The notes below the pieces were generated by a model. It was not told where the DNA came from. It saw only the letters and a program-made list of their open reading frames with translations, and searched no databases. From the NCBI GenBank assembly GCA_038210185.1, contig JBBQWX010000004.1:3173-67172 (forward strand): a stretch of 64,000 bases of DNA. The letters are read 5' to 3'. The first letter of the stretch is position 1. Each line of letters begins with the position of its first letter. Of the stretch, positions 7,525 through 16,067 are shown piece after piece. This DNA is from Fodinibacter sp038210185 (GTDB lineage: Bacteria; Actinomycetota; Actinomycetes; Actinomycetales; Dermatophilaceae). Position numbers and translations under genes: made by a program.

Positions 7525-8672
7525 CGGCTGCCACGCTCCCAGAAGCTCGGGCCGACCGCTTCCTGGAACGGTGCGGCGGAGACGAGGTAACCCTCGTCGT
7601 CGACGGTGATCTGAAGCTGCGGCAGGGCGCGCTTGGCCGGGCCGAAGATGACCTTGCAGTCCTGCGTCACGTCGAAGGTCGACTGGTGGCAGGGGCAGAG
7701 CAGGTGGTGCGTCTGCTGCTCGTACAGCCCGACGGGGCACCCCACGTGGGTGCAGATCTTCGAGTACGCGACGATGCCGAAGTAACCCCAGTCGCGCTGC
7801 TTCTGCGACTGGATGAGGTCCTCCTCGAGCCGGATGAGGAGCACCGCGGCCTTGGCCTTCTCCTCCAGGAGGTGCGGGGTGCCGCCCTCGCCCGTGACCG
7901 CGTCGGGCAGCAGGCCCTCCGGCATGATGTGGAACACCGAGCCGAGGGTGACGTCCTCGGCGAGCACGGGGGTGTTCTCGGGGTCGCGCATCAGGCGCAG
8001 CGGCGTGAAGGTGGGGTCCTGCCCGGGGCCGCTCGGACCGCCGTTCCAGAACGTCTGCGACAGGCTGTTCTGCGGCATCGGGCCGAGCGAGCCGGCGACC
8101 TGCAGCACGAGGGGGACGGCGAACAGGCCGAGCGCCCCGCCGAGGGTGTACTTGATCATCGGGCGCCGGGTGATCTGCGAGCTGGTGCCGCCCTGTCGAA
8201 GCTGCTCCACGACCCGGTCGCGGGACTCGTCGCTGGCGCGCATCGGGTGGCGCTCCTCGACGACCTCCTCGTCGGGCATGAGGGTCTTGGCCCAGTGCAC
8301 GGCGCCGAAGCCGATGCCGAGCAGCCCCATGGCCATGGTGATGCCCAGGGCCAGGTTCGACGCGCTCGTCACGCCGATTCCCGGCACGAAGACGGTGGTC
8401 TCGAGGCTGATCGCGAAGTAGAAGACGATGAAGAGCAGGGTGCCGACGATGGAGATGCCGAACAGGGTGGCGACCTGCTTCTCGGCCCGGCGGGCAGCGC
8501 CCTCGTCGAGGTCGGCCATCCGCGCGACGTGGTCGGGCAGGCCGGGATTGGTGAACCGCTGCGGAAGGCCGCCGTCCCCGACGACGTGGCCCTCGTCGAG
8601 GCTCACGGCGGTGCCGTGCTGCGAGGTGGGTGCCACCTCGCCACCGGGGTGGGTGGGGTCCTGCTCGTTCAT
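7521..8672 (-). CDS. qcrA: Cytochrome bc1 complex Rieske iron-sulfur subunit
   Basis: 383 residues. Transfers electrons from quinol to the cytochrome c subunit through a 2Fe-2S cluster with Cys2His2 ligation: CTHVGCPVG and CPCHQS motifs near residues 311 and 329. The N-terminal half has the three membrane segments typical of actinobacterial Rieske proteins (around 65-85, 95-115 and 172-192) instead of the single segment of proteobacterial ones. Start ATG 8672; qcrC lies 46 bp upstream and qcrB overlaps by 4 bp downstream. All cluster ligands are present. Confidence 0.96.
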   Translation of the reverse strand: MNEQDPTHPGGEVAPTSQHGTAVSLDEGHVVGDGGLPQRFTNPGLPDHVARMADLDEGAARRAEKQVATLFGISIVGTLLFIVFYFAISLETTVFVPGIGVTSASNLALGITMAMGLLGIGFGAVHWAKTLMPDEEVVEERHPMRASDESRDRVVEQLRQGGTSSQITRRPMIKYTLGGALGLFAVPLVLQVAGSLGPMPQNSLSQTFWNGGPSGPGQDPTFTPLRLMRDPENTPVLAEDVTLGSVFHIMPEGLLPDAVTGEGGTPHLLEEKAKAAVLLIRLEEDLIQSQKQRDWGYFGIVAYSKICTHVGCPVGLYEQQTHHLLCPCHQSTFDVTQDCKVIFGPAKRALPQLQITVDDEGYLVSAAPFQEAVGPSFWERGSR

Positions 8673-8718
8673 CGGGGTACCGATCTTCTCGTCGACGTGC
8701 GGGGGGACGGGTGGGTGG

Positions 8719-9531
8719 CTAGGCCGACTTGGAGCCGAGCCAGACGGCGCAGCCGACGAGGAGGCCGAGCCCGAAGACCCAGGCGAACAGCCCCTCGGTG
8801 ACCGGCCCGAGGGAGCCCAGCGTCATGCCGCCCGGGCTCTCCTGCTCATCGATGGTGTTGAGGAACGCGATGATGTCGCGCTTGCTCTCGGAGGAGATGT
8901 TGGCGTCGCTGAACACCGGCATGCTCTGGGGGCCGGTGGTCATTGCCTGGTAGATGTGCTTGTCCGTGACGTTGCCGATCGGCGGGGCGTACTTGCCGCG
9001 GGTCAGGGCACCACCGGCTCCGGCGAAGTTGTGGCACATCGCGCAGTTGACGCGGAACAGCTCGCCACCCCTGGCCGGGTCACCCTTGCTGGGGTCGACG
9101 GCCTCGTCGGAGGGGATCGCGGGCCCCGGGGCGAGCGAGGCGACGTACGCCGAGAGCGCCGCGATCTGATCGTCGGTGAACTGGACCCCCTTGCCACCGG
9201 GAGCCTGCACGTTGGGCCCGGCCATCGGCATCCGGCCGGTGCCCACCTGGAAGTCGACCGACGCGGCCCCGACCCCGGCCAGTGACGGGCCGGCCACACT
9301 GTCGCCGTTTCCGGTGCGGCGACCCTCGGCGTTCTGCCCGTGGCAGCTGGAGCAGTTGGCCAGGAACAGCTGGCGGCCCTCTTCGACGGACTGGGCCGGC
9401 AGTGCCTTGGTCGTGGCGTCGGCGTCCTTCGGGGCGACAGCGGCATACACGGCGCCGGTGAGGAACAGGCCGAGCACCAACAGGATGGCGATCGCCGCCG
9501 GGTGCCGGCGGCGGGCTGCCAGTGAGTTCAC
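8719..9531 (-). CDS. qcrC: Diheme cytochrome c subunit of the bcc complex
   Basis: 270 residues with two c-type heme motifs, CSSCH and CAMCH, each in its own cytochrome c fold. In Actinobacteria this subunit replaces soluble cytochrome c and hands electrons directly to the CuA site of CtaC, so QcrCAB and CtaCDEF form one supercomplex. An N-terminal membrane segment (about 13-33) acts as uncleaved anchor and a C-terminal hydrophobic segment (about 245-265) anchors the other end. Start ATG 9531; the neighbours ctaE and qcrA lie 52 and 46 bp away on the same strand. Confidence 0.96.
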   Translation of the reverse strand: MNSLAARRRHPAAIAILLVLGLFLTGAVYAAVAPKDADATTKALPAQSVEEGRQLFLANCSSCHGQNAEGRRTGNGDSVAGPSLAGVGAASVDFQVGTGRMPMAGPNVQAPGGKGVQFTDDQIAALSAYVASLAPGPAIPSDEAVDPSKGDPARGGELFRVNCAMCHNFAGAGGALTRGKYAPPIGNVTDKHIYQAMTTGPQSMPVFSDANISSESKRDIIAFLNTIDEQESPGGMTLGSLGPVTEGLFAWVFGLGLLVGCAVWLGSKSA

Positions 9532-9583
9532 GATGCGTTCCTGTTCTCTGCGGTTCGGGAGTCGGGTCCGGGTGCGGCCGACG

Positions 9584-10261
9584 TCACTTCAGGACGTAGA
9601 TCATGATGAAGAGGGCGATCCACACGACGTCGACGAAGTGCCAGTAGTAGGAGGTGACGACCGCGCCGGTGGCCTGCGCGTGCGAGTAGCGACGGGTGGT
9701 GAAGGTGCGTCCGATGATCAGCAGGAACGCGATCAGCCCGCCGGTGACGTGCATGCCGTGGAAACCGGTGGCGAGGTAGAACACCGAGCCGTAGGCGTCG
9801 GAGGACAGGGACACGCCCTCCTGGATGAGGTGGGCGTACTCGAAGACCTGACCGGCGATGAAGATCGAGCCGAAGACGTAGGTGAGGACGTACCACTCAC
9901 GCATGCCCCAGGCGCCGACCTTGAGCACCGAGGTGCCCTGCGGGCGGGCTGCGATGCCCTTCTCGGCCTGCAGCACACCCAGCTGGCACCACACCGACGA
10001 GACGACCAGGACGATGGTGTTGACCAGCGCGAAGGGCACGTTGAGCATGACGGTGCGCTCTTCCCAGAGCTGGCCCTCGTGACCGCGGATCGTGAAGTAG
10101 AACGCGAACAGCGCCGCGAAGAACATCAGCTCGCTGGAGAGCCACACCATGGTGCCGACGGCCACCATGTTGGGGCGCGTCGCGGGCCCCTGGCCGGGGA
10201 TCGAGGGAACGGGCCCCGAAGGCCGGGTCTGGGGTGCAGTCGATGTCGCCACGAACGCCAT
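9584..10261 (-). CDS. ctaE: Cytochrome c oxidase subunit III
   Basis: 225 residues, with about five membrane segments as usual for actinobacterial CtaE. Diagnostic segments include VWLSSELMFFAALFAFYF, ATGFHGMHVTGG and the terminal YYWHFVDVVWIALF. It stabilises the subunit I core and lies at the head of the ctaE-qcrCAB operon, away from ctaCDF. The frame is open for 29 more codons upstream, but ATG 10261 gives the family-typical short leader before the first membrane segment. The 85-bp gap to the divergent receiver-protein gene should hold both promoters. Confidence 0.95.
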   Translation of the reverse strand: MAFVATSTAPQTRPSGPVPSIPGQGPATRPNMVAVGTMVWLSSELMFFAALFAFYFTIRGHEGQLWEERTVMLNVPFALVNTIVLVVSSVWCQLGVLQAEKGIAARPQGTSVLKVGAWGMREWYVLTYVFGSIFIAGQVFEYAHLIQEGVSLSSDAYGSVFYLATGFHGMHVTGGLIAFLLIIGRTFTTRRYSHAQATGAVVTSYYWHFVDVVWIALFIMIYVLK

Positions 10262-10346
10262 TATGGCCGCAAGTTGCGACAGACGCTGCGATGACCCCCC
10301 GAAAGGCTCGACAAGTCCCGAAACGAGCCACCGGTACGATGCCGCC

Positions 10347-10796
10347 ATGACCTCTTCGCACGACGCCGGTACCCCGGCGCAGGCCCCGCCGACCGGCGCC
10401 GTCCACCGGGTGTCGGTCCTGCTCTACAGCGACGACATCACGACCCGGGACGCCGTGCGGGCGGCTGCCGGCCGGCGCCCGGCACGCGACGTCGAGGTCG
10501 TCTCCTGGCGCGAGTGCGCGACGCCCGAGGCGGTCATCGAGGCGATGGATGCCGGGGGCTTCGACGTCGTCGTGCTCGACGGTGAGGCGTCCCCGGCCGG
10601 CGGGCTCGGGCTGTGCCGCCAGCTGAAGAACGAGATCTTCCGCTGCCCGCCGGTGCTCGTGCTGACCGGGAGGCCCCAGGACGGCTGGCTGGCCGGGTGG
10701 TCACTCGCCGACGACGCCGTGTCGCACCCGCTCGACCCGATCGAGGTCGCCGAGGCCATCGCGGGCCTGGCGCGCGCCCGGGTCGCGGTCGGCTGA
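10347..10796 (+). CDS. Stand-alone receiver-like domain protein
   Basis: 149 residues forming one CheY-like domain without output domain. The acidic pair (YSDDIT) and phospho-acceptor region (VVVLDGEASP) are present, but the conserved lysine after beta-5 is replaced (VSHPLDP where active receivers have KP), so phosphorylation-dependent switching may be impaired. Start ATG 10347. It diverges from ctaE and is followed 5 bp later by trpD, a neighbourhood I recall from other actinobacteria. Its role is unknown; a regulator of the oxidase operon is only a guess from position. Confidence 0.8.
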   Translation: MTSSHDAGTPAQAPPTGAVHRVSVLLYSDDITTRDAVRAAAGRRPARDVEVVSWRECATPEAVIEAMDAGGFDVVVLDGEASPAGGLGLCRQLKNEIFRCPPVLVLTGRPQDGWLAGWSLADDAVSHPLDPIEVAEAIAGLARARVAVG

Positions 10797-10801
10797 CCGG
10801 C

Positions 10802-11881
10802 GTGACCGCGCCCATCCCGGCCGGGCACACCTGGCCGGACCTCCTCGCCGCGCTGCTCCGGCGTGAGGACCTCAAGCCCGACCAGGCCCGCTGGGCGATG
10901 GGCGAGGTGATGCGGGGCGAGGCCAGCCCCGTGCAGCTCGCCGGCTTCCTCGTGGGACTGCGAGCCAAGGGCGAGTCGGTCGAGGAGCTGCGCGGCATCG
11001 CCGACGTCATGCTCGAACACGCCCACCGCATCGAGGTGGGTGGACCGACCATCGACGTCGTCGGCACCGGTGGGGACCGGCTGCACTCGGTGAACATCTC
11101 GACGATGACCGCCGTCGTGGTCGCCGCCACGGGACTGCGGGTGGTCAAGCACGGCAACCGTTCCGCCTCGTCGAGCACGGGGTCGGCCGACGTGCTGGAG
11201 TCGCTCGGGGTGTCGCTGACCCTGACGCCCTCGCAGGTGCGCGAGGTCGCCGAGCAGGCCGGCATCACCTTCTGCTTCGCCAACGCCTTCCACCCCTCGA
11301 TGCGCCACGCTGCGGTGACCCGGCGCGACCTCGGCGTCGGCACCGCGTTCAACGCGCTCGGCCCGCTGACCAACCCGGCGCAGCCGACCTATGCCGCGGT
11401 CGGGGTGGCCGACGCGCGCATCGCACCGCTCATCGCCGGGGTGTTCGCCGAGCGGGGCCGGGCGGCCTCGGTCTTCCGCGGTGACGACGGCCTCGACGAG
11501 CTCACCCTCGCCACGACCTCGACGGTCTGGTGGGTGCGCGACGGGGTGGTCACCGAGCTGGGCATCGACCCCTCCGACGTGGGGCTGGACCACTCCCCGG
11601 TCGAGAGCCTGCGGGGCGGTGACGCGGCGTACAACGCCGCGGTGGCACGCGATCTGCTGGCCGGGGCCGAGGGCCCGGTCCGCGACGCCGTGGTGCTCAA
11701 CAGCGGCATCGCGCTGGCCACGGCATCCGGGCTGTCCGAGCCGGGCGTGTCACAGGTGGCCCTGACGACGGCCGTGCGCGAGGGAATGGACCGGGCGGAG
11801 GCCGCGATCGACTCCGGCGCGGCGCAGCAGCTGCTGCAGCGGTGGGTCGAGACCACCGCCGCCTGCACGAGCTCGGGCTAG
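10802..11881 (+). CDS. trpD: Anthranilate phosphoribosyltransferase
   Basis: 359 residues. Transfers phosphoribosyl from PRPP to anthranilate, the second committed step of tryptophan synthesis. The PRPP/Mg binding motif GTGGDRLHSVNIST is near residue 86, followed by KHGNRSASSSTGSADVLE and GPLTNPAQP, all family signatures. The glycine-rich and acidic DGLDEL region near residue 230 is intact. Start is GTG 10802, 5 bp after the receiver gene stop, suggesting co-transcription with it. Other trp genes are not in the window. Confidence 0.96.
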   Translation: MTAPIPAGHTWPDLLAALLRREDLKPDQARWAMGEVMRGEASPVQLAGFLVGLRAKGESVEELRGIADVMLEHAHRIEVGGPTIDVVGTGGDRLHSVNISTMTAVVVAATGLRVVKHGNRSASSSTGSADVLESLGVSLTLTPSQVREVAEQAGITFCFANAFHPSMRHAAVTRRDLGVGTAFNALGPLTNPAQPTYAAVGVADARIAPLIAGVFAERGRAASVFRGDDGLDELTLATTSTVWWVRDGVVTELGIDPSDVGLDHSPVESLRGGDAAYNAAVARDLLAGAEGPVRDAVVLNSGIALATASGLSEPGVSQVALTTAVREGMDRAEAAIDSGAAQQLLQRWVETTAACTSSG

Positions 11882-11888
11882 CTGCCGG

Positions 11889-12170
11889 TCAGCCTTCGAG
11901 GCCGAGGCTGAAGGCGGCCTCGAGGTCGTGCGAGGAGTAGGTGCGGAACGCGATGTGCGTGTTGGTGCCCGTGACGCCGACGACCTTGTTGAGCCTGTCG
12001 GCGATGACGTCGGCGAGATCCTCGTGGTGGCGGACCCGCACCATCGCGATGAGGTCGGCGTCGCCGGCGACGGAGTAGACCTCGGTGACGCCGTCGAGGG
12101 CGGCGATCTCCTGCGCGACCTCGGGGATGCGGTCGACGTCGGCGGTGATGAGGACGATGGCGGTGATCAC
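11889..12170 (-). CDS. Lrp/AsnC ligand-binding (RAM) domain protein without HTH
   Basis: 93 residues: only the effector-binding RAM domain of Lrp/AsnC regulators (ITAIVLITADVDRI, VTEVYSVAGDADLIAMVRV, VVGVTGTNTHIAFRTYS). The DNA-binding half is absent and there is no room for it upstream. Such stand-alone domains oligomerise and bind amino acids in other species, so this may be a metabolite sensor or partner of a full-length Lrp protein. Start GTG 12170. It lies convergent to trpD (7 bp between stops) and just downstream of the exonuclease/UvrC-like gene. Confidence 0.9.
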   Translation of the reverse strand: MITAIVLITADVDRIPEVAQEIAALDGVTEVYSVAGDADLIAMVRVRHHEDLADVIADRLNKVVGVTGTNTHIAFRTYSSHDLEAAFSLGLEG

Positions 12171-12193
12171 CGACTCAGACTAGCCGGGCCGGG

Positions 12194-13912
12194 TCAACGG
12201 ACCCCGGCGAAGCCGGCGACCCCACGTCGGGCGGTCTCGAGCGGCTCGAGCTCGGCGCGCACCGCTGCGGACCCACCGACCGGGCAGGTCCAGGCCCCCT
12301 CGAGCTCGACGATGCGCACCCCGGGCGACTCGAGCCAGCGCAGCACCTTCTCGCTCTCCTCGGGCGTGGCGGCGGTGCACGGGGGCAGGGGGGCCGAGAC
12401 GACCTCGGCGCTGGCGCACAGCGCCTCGATGTAGGGCATTGGGTCGGCGCCGCGCGGTGCGGTGGTGCTGCCGGCCAGCCGGCCGTACCGCACGCAGACG
12501 ACCTCCCAGCCGCCGAGCAGTGAGCGCCGCGCGGCGACCAGCTCGGGGATGCGGGCGAGCGGGTCGAGGCGCTGCGCGCGTGAGGTGCCCCGCACCAGCG
12601 CGACGAGCCGTTCGCGCACGACCCGGGCATCCTCGTAGCGCTCGACGTCGGCGAGATGGGTCATCCGGGCGCGCAGCGAGTCGAGCAGGTCGCGGGTGTC
12701 GCCGACCAGCAGGTCGACGGCGCGGTCGGCCACGAGGGCATAGTCGGCCACCGACTGGGCGCCGGTGCACGGCGCACCGCACCGGCCCAGGTCGGCCAGG
12801 GCGCACGCCGACCGCGGCCGGGTGGGGGAGAGCCGTTCGAGGCACTGGCGCAGCGGCAGCACCTCGTGCACCGCGGCCACGGCTGACTCGGCGGCGGAGC
12901 GCGAGCCGAACGGGCCGGCGTACCGGGCGCCGTCGTCGGCGACCGCGCGCACGATCGACAGCCGGGGGAACGGCTCGACGGTGAGCTTGACCCACAGGGC
13001 GCGCTCGGGGTGGCGCGAGCGACGGTTGTACCGGGGCTTGTGCTCGGCGATCAGGCGCAGCTCGCGGACCTCGGCCTCGAGGGTGGTGGCGCACACGATG
13101 GGGCTGACCGACTCGGCGATGCGCACCATCTCGCCCATCCGGCGGCGGTGCTCGGACGCGGTGAAGTAGGAACGGACGCGGGTGCGGATGGAGACCGAGG
13201 TGCCGACGTAGAGCACCCGGCCCTGACCGTCCTTGAAGAGGTAGACACCGGGCAGGTCGGGCAGGTCGTCGGCGAGGTGCCGCTTGCGGCGCCGGGCGGG
13301 GGTGACCCGCGCGGTGTAGTCGAGCAGCTCCTCGAGCGAGTGAACGCCGAGCGAGCCCACCCGCTCGAGCAGGCCGTGCAGCACGTCGACGGTGGCCCGG
13401 GCGTCGTGCAGGGCCCGGTGGTCGGGGGTCGTCGTGGCGCGGAAGAGCCGGGCCAGCGAGGCCAACCGGTGGTTGGGCACCTCGTCGCGGTGGACGAGCT
13501 GGCGGGCCAGGTGCACGGTGTCGAGCACCGCGAAGCCGGGCCAGGCGTGCTCGGTGCGCCGGGCGGCCGCCTTGAGGAACGAGATGTCGAAGCCCGCGTT
13601 GTGGGCGACGAGCACCGACCCGGCGGCGAACTCGAGGAAGGCGGGCAGGGCCGCCTCGATGCGCGGGGCGCCGGCCACCATGGAGTCGGTGATGCCGGTG
13701 AGCACCGAGATGAACGCGGGGATGGCGCCCCCGGGGTTGACGAGGGTCTGGAACTCGCCGACGACGTCGCCGCCGCGCACCTTGACGGCGCCGATCTCGG
13801 TGATGCCGCACTCCACGGGGCTGCCGCCGGTGGTCTCGAGGTCGACGACGACGAAGGTCACCGACGACAGGGGCGTGCCCAGGTCGTCGAACGTGCCCTG
13901 CACCATCGTCAT
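12194..13912 (-). CDS. DEDD exonuclease fused to a UvrC-like GIY-YIG domain
   Basis: About 572 residues. Residues ~15-190 form a DnaQ/epsilon-type 3'-5' exonuclease: VVVDLETTG (DxE), AHNAGFDISFL and HRALHDARAT (HxxxxD) carry the DEDDh residues. Residues ~220-310 form a UvrC-type GIY-YIG nuclease (DLPGVYLFKDGQGRVLYVGTS ... RTRVRSYF ... KPRYNRR), and the rest resembles UvrC middle regions including a four-cysteine patch (QCLERL ... CALADLGRCGAPC). The UvrC RNase H-like half is missing. This DnaQ-UvrC (Cho-like) fusion is common in actinobacteria and probably takes part in DNA repair. ATG 13912 fits the family N-terminus; GTG 13942 is possible. Confidence 0.9.
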   Translation of the reverse strand: MTMVQGTFDDLGTPLSSVTFVVVDLETTGGSPVECGITEIGAVKVRGGDVVGEFQTLVNPGGAIPAFISVLTGITDSMVAGAPRIEAALPAFLEFAAGSVLVAHNAGFDISFLKAAARRTEHAWPGFAVLDTVHLARQLVHRDEVPNHRLASLARLFRATTTPDHRALHDARATVDVLHGLLERVGSLGVHSLEELLDYTARVTPARRRKRHLADDLPDLPGVYLFKDGQGRVLYVGTSVSIRTRVRSYFTASEHRRRMGEMVRIAESVSPIVCATTLEAEVRELRLIAEHKPRYNRRSRHPERALWVKLTVEPFPRLSIVRAVADDGARYAGPFGSRSAAESAVAAVHEVLPLRQCLERLSPTRPRSACALADLGRCGAPCTGAQSVADYALVADRAVDLLVGDTRDLLDSLRARMTHLADVERYEDARVVRERLVALVRGTSRAQRLDPLARIPELVAARRSLLGGWEVVCVRYGRLAGSTTAPRGADPMPYIEALCASAEVVSAPLPPCTAATPEESEKVLRWLESPGVRIVELEGAWTCPVGGSAAVRAELEPLETARRGVAGFAGVR

Positions 13913-13972
13913 GTCGCCGACCGTAGGCTCCCGCACCGACACCCCCCGGAAGGCGCGCTGGTGCGGGTCGGC

Positions 13973-14824
13973 TCAGCGGCGACGGGCGGTGAGCAACAGG
14001 TACTCCCAGGCCATGACGCCCTGCGCGAGGTGCTGCTCGCCGAGGTCGGCGAGTGCGGCGTCGAGCGCGTTCACCTGCTCGGTGTCCTCGCCGAGGGAGC
14101 GGTAGACGGCGATCGTCGGGCCGTAGCGCGCCTTGAAGTAGTCGCGGAAGGCCGCGCCGTCCGGGAAGCGGTCGACCACGAGGTGTGACCGGCCCGCCGC
14201 TACGTCGTCGACGCGGTCGCCGAGCAGGTCGCGCACGTGCGGCTCCGACCCCCACAGCGGGGCCGGCTGGGCGCCGGGCGGGGGAGGCGGGGCGTAGGGG
14301 CGCATCACCGAGAACATCTGCCCGATGAACCCGTCGGGGGTCCAGCTGACCAGGCCGATGCGGCCCTCACTGCGGGTGACCCGCACCAGCTCGTCGGCCG
14401 CCGCGCGGTGGAACGGCGCGAACATGACCCCGACGCACGACGTGGTGACGTCGAACGCGCCGTCGGCGTACGGCAGGGCCTCGGCGTCCCCCTCGTGCCA
14501 CCTGACGTCGAGGCCCTCGGCGCGGGCGCGGCGCTCACCCGCCGCGAGCAGCTCGGGCGTGAGGTCGGATGCCGTGACGCTCGCCCCCGCGCGCGCGGCG
14601 GGGACCGCGACGGTGCCGGTGCCGGCCGCGACGTCGAGCAGCCGGTCACCGGAGGCGACCTGGCAGGCCTCGACCAGAACGGGTCCCAGCGGGGCGACGA
14701 GGTCCGCGGCCACCGCCGGGTAGTCGCCCAGCGCCCACATCGCACGGTGCTTCAGCTTGACCTCGGGGGCGGCGCCGTACCGGATCGGCGCGTCGGCGTG
14801 CGCCGGCTGGGTGGTGTCGGTCAT
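13973..14824 (-). CDS. Class I SAM-dependent methyltransferase
   Basis: 283 residues with a Rossmann methyltransferase core: motif I LLDVAAGTGTVAVPAA near residue 60, acidic loop ASDLTPELL, and GDAEALPYADGAFDVTTS, as in UbiE/Coq5-like enzymes. The substrate is unknown. Start ATG 14824 is preceded by AAGGAG with 5-6 nt spacing. It diverges from an HxlR-type regulator gene, with a perfect 20-bp palindrome between them, so the pair is probably a regulator and its target. Confidence 0.9.
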   Translation of the reverse strand: MTDTTQPAHADAPIRYGAAPEVKLKHRAMWALGDYPAVAADLVAPLGPVLVEACQVASGDRLLDVAAGTGTVAVPAARAGASVTASDLTPELLAAGERRARAEGLDVRWHEGDAEALPYADGAFDVTTSCVGVMFAPFHRAAADELVRVTRSEGRIGLVSWTPDGFIGQMFSVMRPYAPPPPPGAQPAPLWGSEPHVRDLLGDRVDDVAAGRSHLVVDRFPDGAAFRDYFKARYGPTIAVYRSLGEDTEQVNALDAALADLGEQHLAQGVMAWEYLLLTARRR

Positions 14825-14894
14825 GACGTTCTCCTTGGTGGTGGTCCGGGGGTCCAGCGTCGCGAGGCGGGCCGGGCGGCATCCAGTGCGCGAT

Positions 14895-14914
14895 GTGAAC
14901 CGAGCGCGGTTCAC
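14895..14914. promoter_or_regulatory. Perfect palindrome, probable HxlR operator
   Basis: GTGAACCGAGCGCGGTTCAC: 8-bp arms around a 4-bp centre, in the 181-bp region between the divergent methyltransferase (start 14824) and HxlR-type regulator (start 15006). Winged-helix HxlR proteins bind such dyads between themselves and divergent targets, so this is the best candidate site for autoregulation and control of the methyltransferase. Confidence 0.65.
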
Positions 14915-15005
14915 GATCTGTAATGGCGCGACGCCGTGGCCGGGTGTGCACTGGGTGTCCTGGTTGTGGAGGCCGAGAGGCGGCCCCCTGCGGGAGGTGG
15001 TGACC

Positions 15006-15680
15006 ATGTCGACCTACGGTCAGTTCTGCCCGATCGCCAAGGCGATGGAAGTGCTCGACGAGCGCTGGACCCTGCTCGTGGTGCGCGAGCTGTTGATGGG
15101 CAGCCGGCACTTCAACGAGCTGCGGCGGGGCAACCCGAAGATGTCGCCGGCCCTGCTCTCCAAGCGGCTGCGGCGGCTCGAGCGGGCCGGGGTGGTGCGG
15201 CGCCGCGTCGTCGGCGACCGCAGCGCCTACGAGCTCACCGAGAGCGGGCTGGAGCTGCGGGCGGTCGTCGAGGCCCTCGGCGCCTGGGGTGCCCGCTGGG
15301 TCGGCGACCTGGGGGAGGAGGACCTCGACCCGCACCTGTTGCTGTGGGACGTGCGGCGCACCATTCCCGTCGAGGACTGGCCGAGGGGGCGCACCGTCGT
15401 GGCGATGCGGTTCGGTGACGTCGCACCTGCGGTGTCGCGGTGGTGGATCTGCGTCGCGGGAGACGAGGTCGACGTCTGCGACGTCGACCCGGGGTTCGAG
15501 GTCGTGGCGACGGTGCACACGTCACTGCGCACCATGACCGAGATCTGGCGGGGTGACCGCGGGTGGGGCGACGCGATCCGCGCGGGGCGCATGGAGGTGG
15601 AGGCGCCGAGTGCCGTCGCGCGGGCCGTGCCGCGCTGGATCGGCCAGTCCGTGCTCGCGGAGGTGCCGCGGCCGGCCTGA
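15006..15680 (+). CDS. HxlR-family winged-helix regulator with C-terminal SCP2-like domain
   Basis: 224 residues. Residues ~1-100 are an HxlR DNA-binding domain: CPIAKAMEVLDERWTLLVVRELL, HFNELRRGNPKMSPALLSKRLRRLERAGVV. The conserved N-terminal cysteine (Cys8) that acts as redox or electrophile sensor in some members (HypR, YodB) is present. Residues ~125-215 look like the SCP2 sterol-carrier-like domain often fused in actinobacteria, possibly binding a hydrophobic ligand. Start ATG 15006 has GGGAGGTGGTGACC upstream. Divergent from the methyltransferase; likely controls it. Confidence 0.92.
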   Translation: MSTYGQFCPIAKAMEVLDERWTLLVVRELLMGSRHFNELRRGNPKMSPALLSKRLRRLERAGVVRRRVVGDRSAYELTESGLELRAVVEALGAWGARWVGDLGEEDLDPHLLLWDVRRTIPVEDWPRGRTVVAMRFGDVAPAVSRWWICVAGDEVDVCDVDPGFEVVATVHTSLRTMTEIWRGDRGWGDAIRAGRMEVEAPSAVARAVPRWIGQSVLAEVPRPA

Positions 15681-15701
15681 CGGGCGGACGGCGGCACGCG
15701 G

Positions 15702-15748
15702 CAGGTGGCCTGTCGGTGGCCGCCCCTAGCGTTGGGGCAAGCCACCTG
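15702..15748 (+). terminator. Nested stem-loop between HxlR gene and the CxxC protein
   Basis: Outer 8-bp arms CAGGTGGC (15702-15709) and GCCACCTG (15741-15748) enclose an inner 5-bp stem GCCCC/GGGGC (15722-15738). It may end the HxlR transcript or form a leader structure 16 bp before the next start codon. No U-tract follows. Confidence 0.4.
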
Positions 15749-15763
15749 GAAGGGGTGAGACCG

Positions 15764-16036
15764 ATGACCGTCCACGACAGCACGTTGACCGTCGAGTGCC
15801 GCACGTGCCCGGTACGTGAGCTGCAGTGCGGCGACTGCATGGTGCCGGTCCTGCTCGACCTCACCGCACCGTCGGTGCGGCTCGACCTCGCCCTCGACCC
15901 CGAGGAGCGGGCCGCCGTCACCCGTCTCGTCGAGGCCGGGCTCGTCGCCCCCGAGACCGCGGCCCGGGCCAGGGCCGTCGTCGTCGCCGGTGCTCGCGAC
16001 GACCTCCGGTCCGAGGGGGGTCGCGCGGTCGGGTGA
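15764..16036 (+). CDS. Small CxxC-rich conserved actinobacterial protein
   Basis: 90 residues. The N-terminus has four cysteines in a zinc-knuckle-like arrangement, CRTCPVRELQCGDC (residues ~12-25), followed by a helical segment rich in Leu, Ala and acidic residues (LDPEERAAVTRLVEAGLVAPETAARA). No known enzymatic motif. Start ATG 15764 has AAGGGGTGAGACCG upstream. I recognise similar small proteins in actinobacteria but not their function. It precedes a secreted peptidase-like lipoprotein by 31 bp and may be co-transcribed with it. Confidence 0.8.
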   Translation: MTVHDSTLTVECRTCPVRELQCGDCMVPVLLDLTAPSVRLDLALDPEERAAVTRLVEAGLVAPETAARARAVVVAGARDDLRSEGGRAVG

Positions 16037-16067
16037 GCCTGCCGGCGGGGGTCCTTACGATGGGCCG

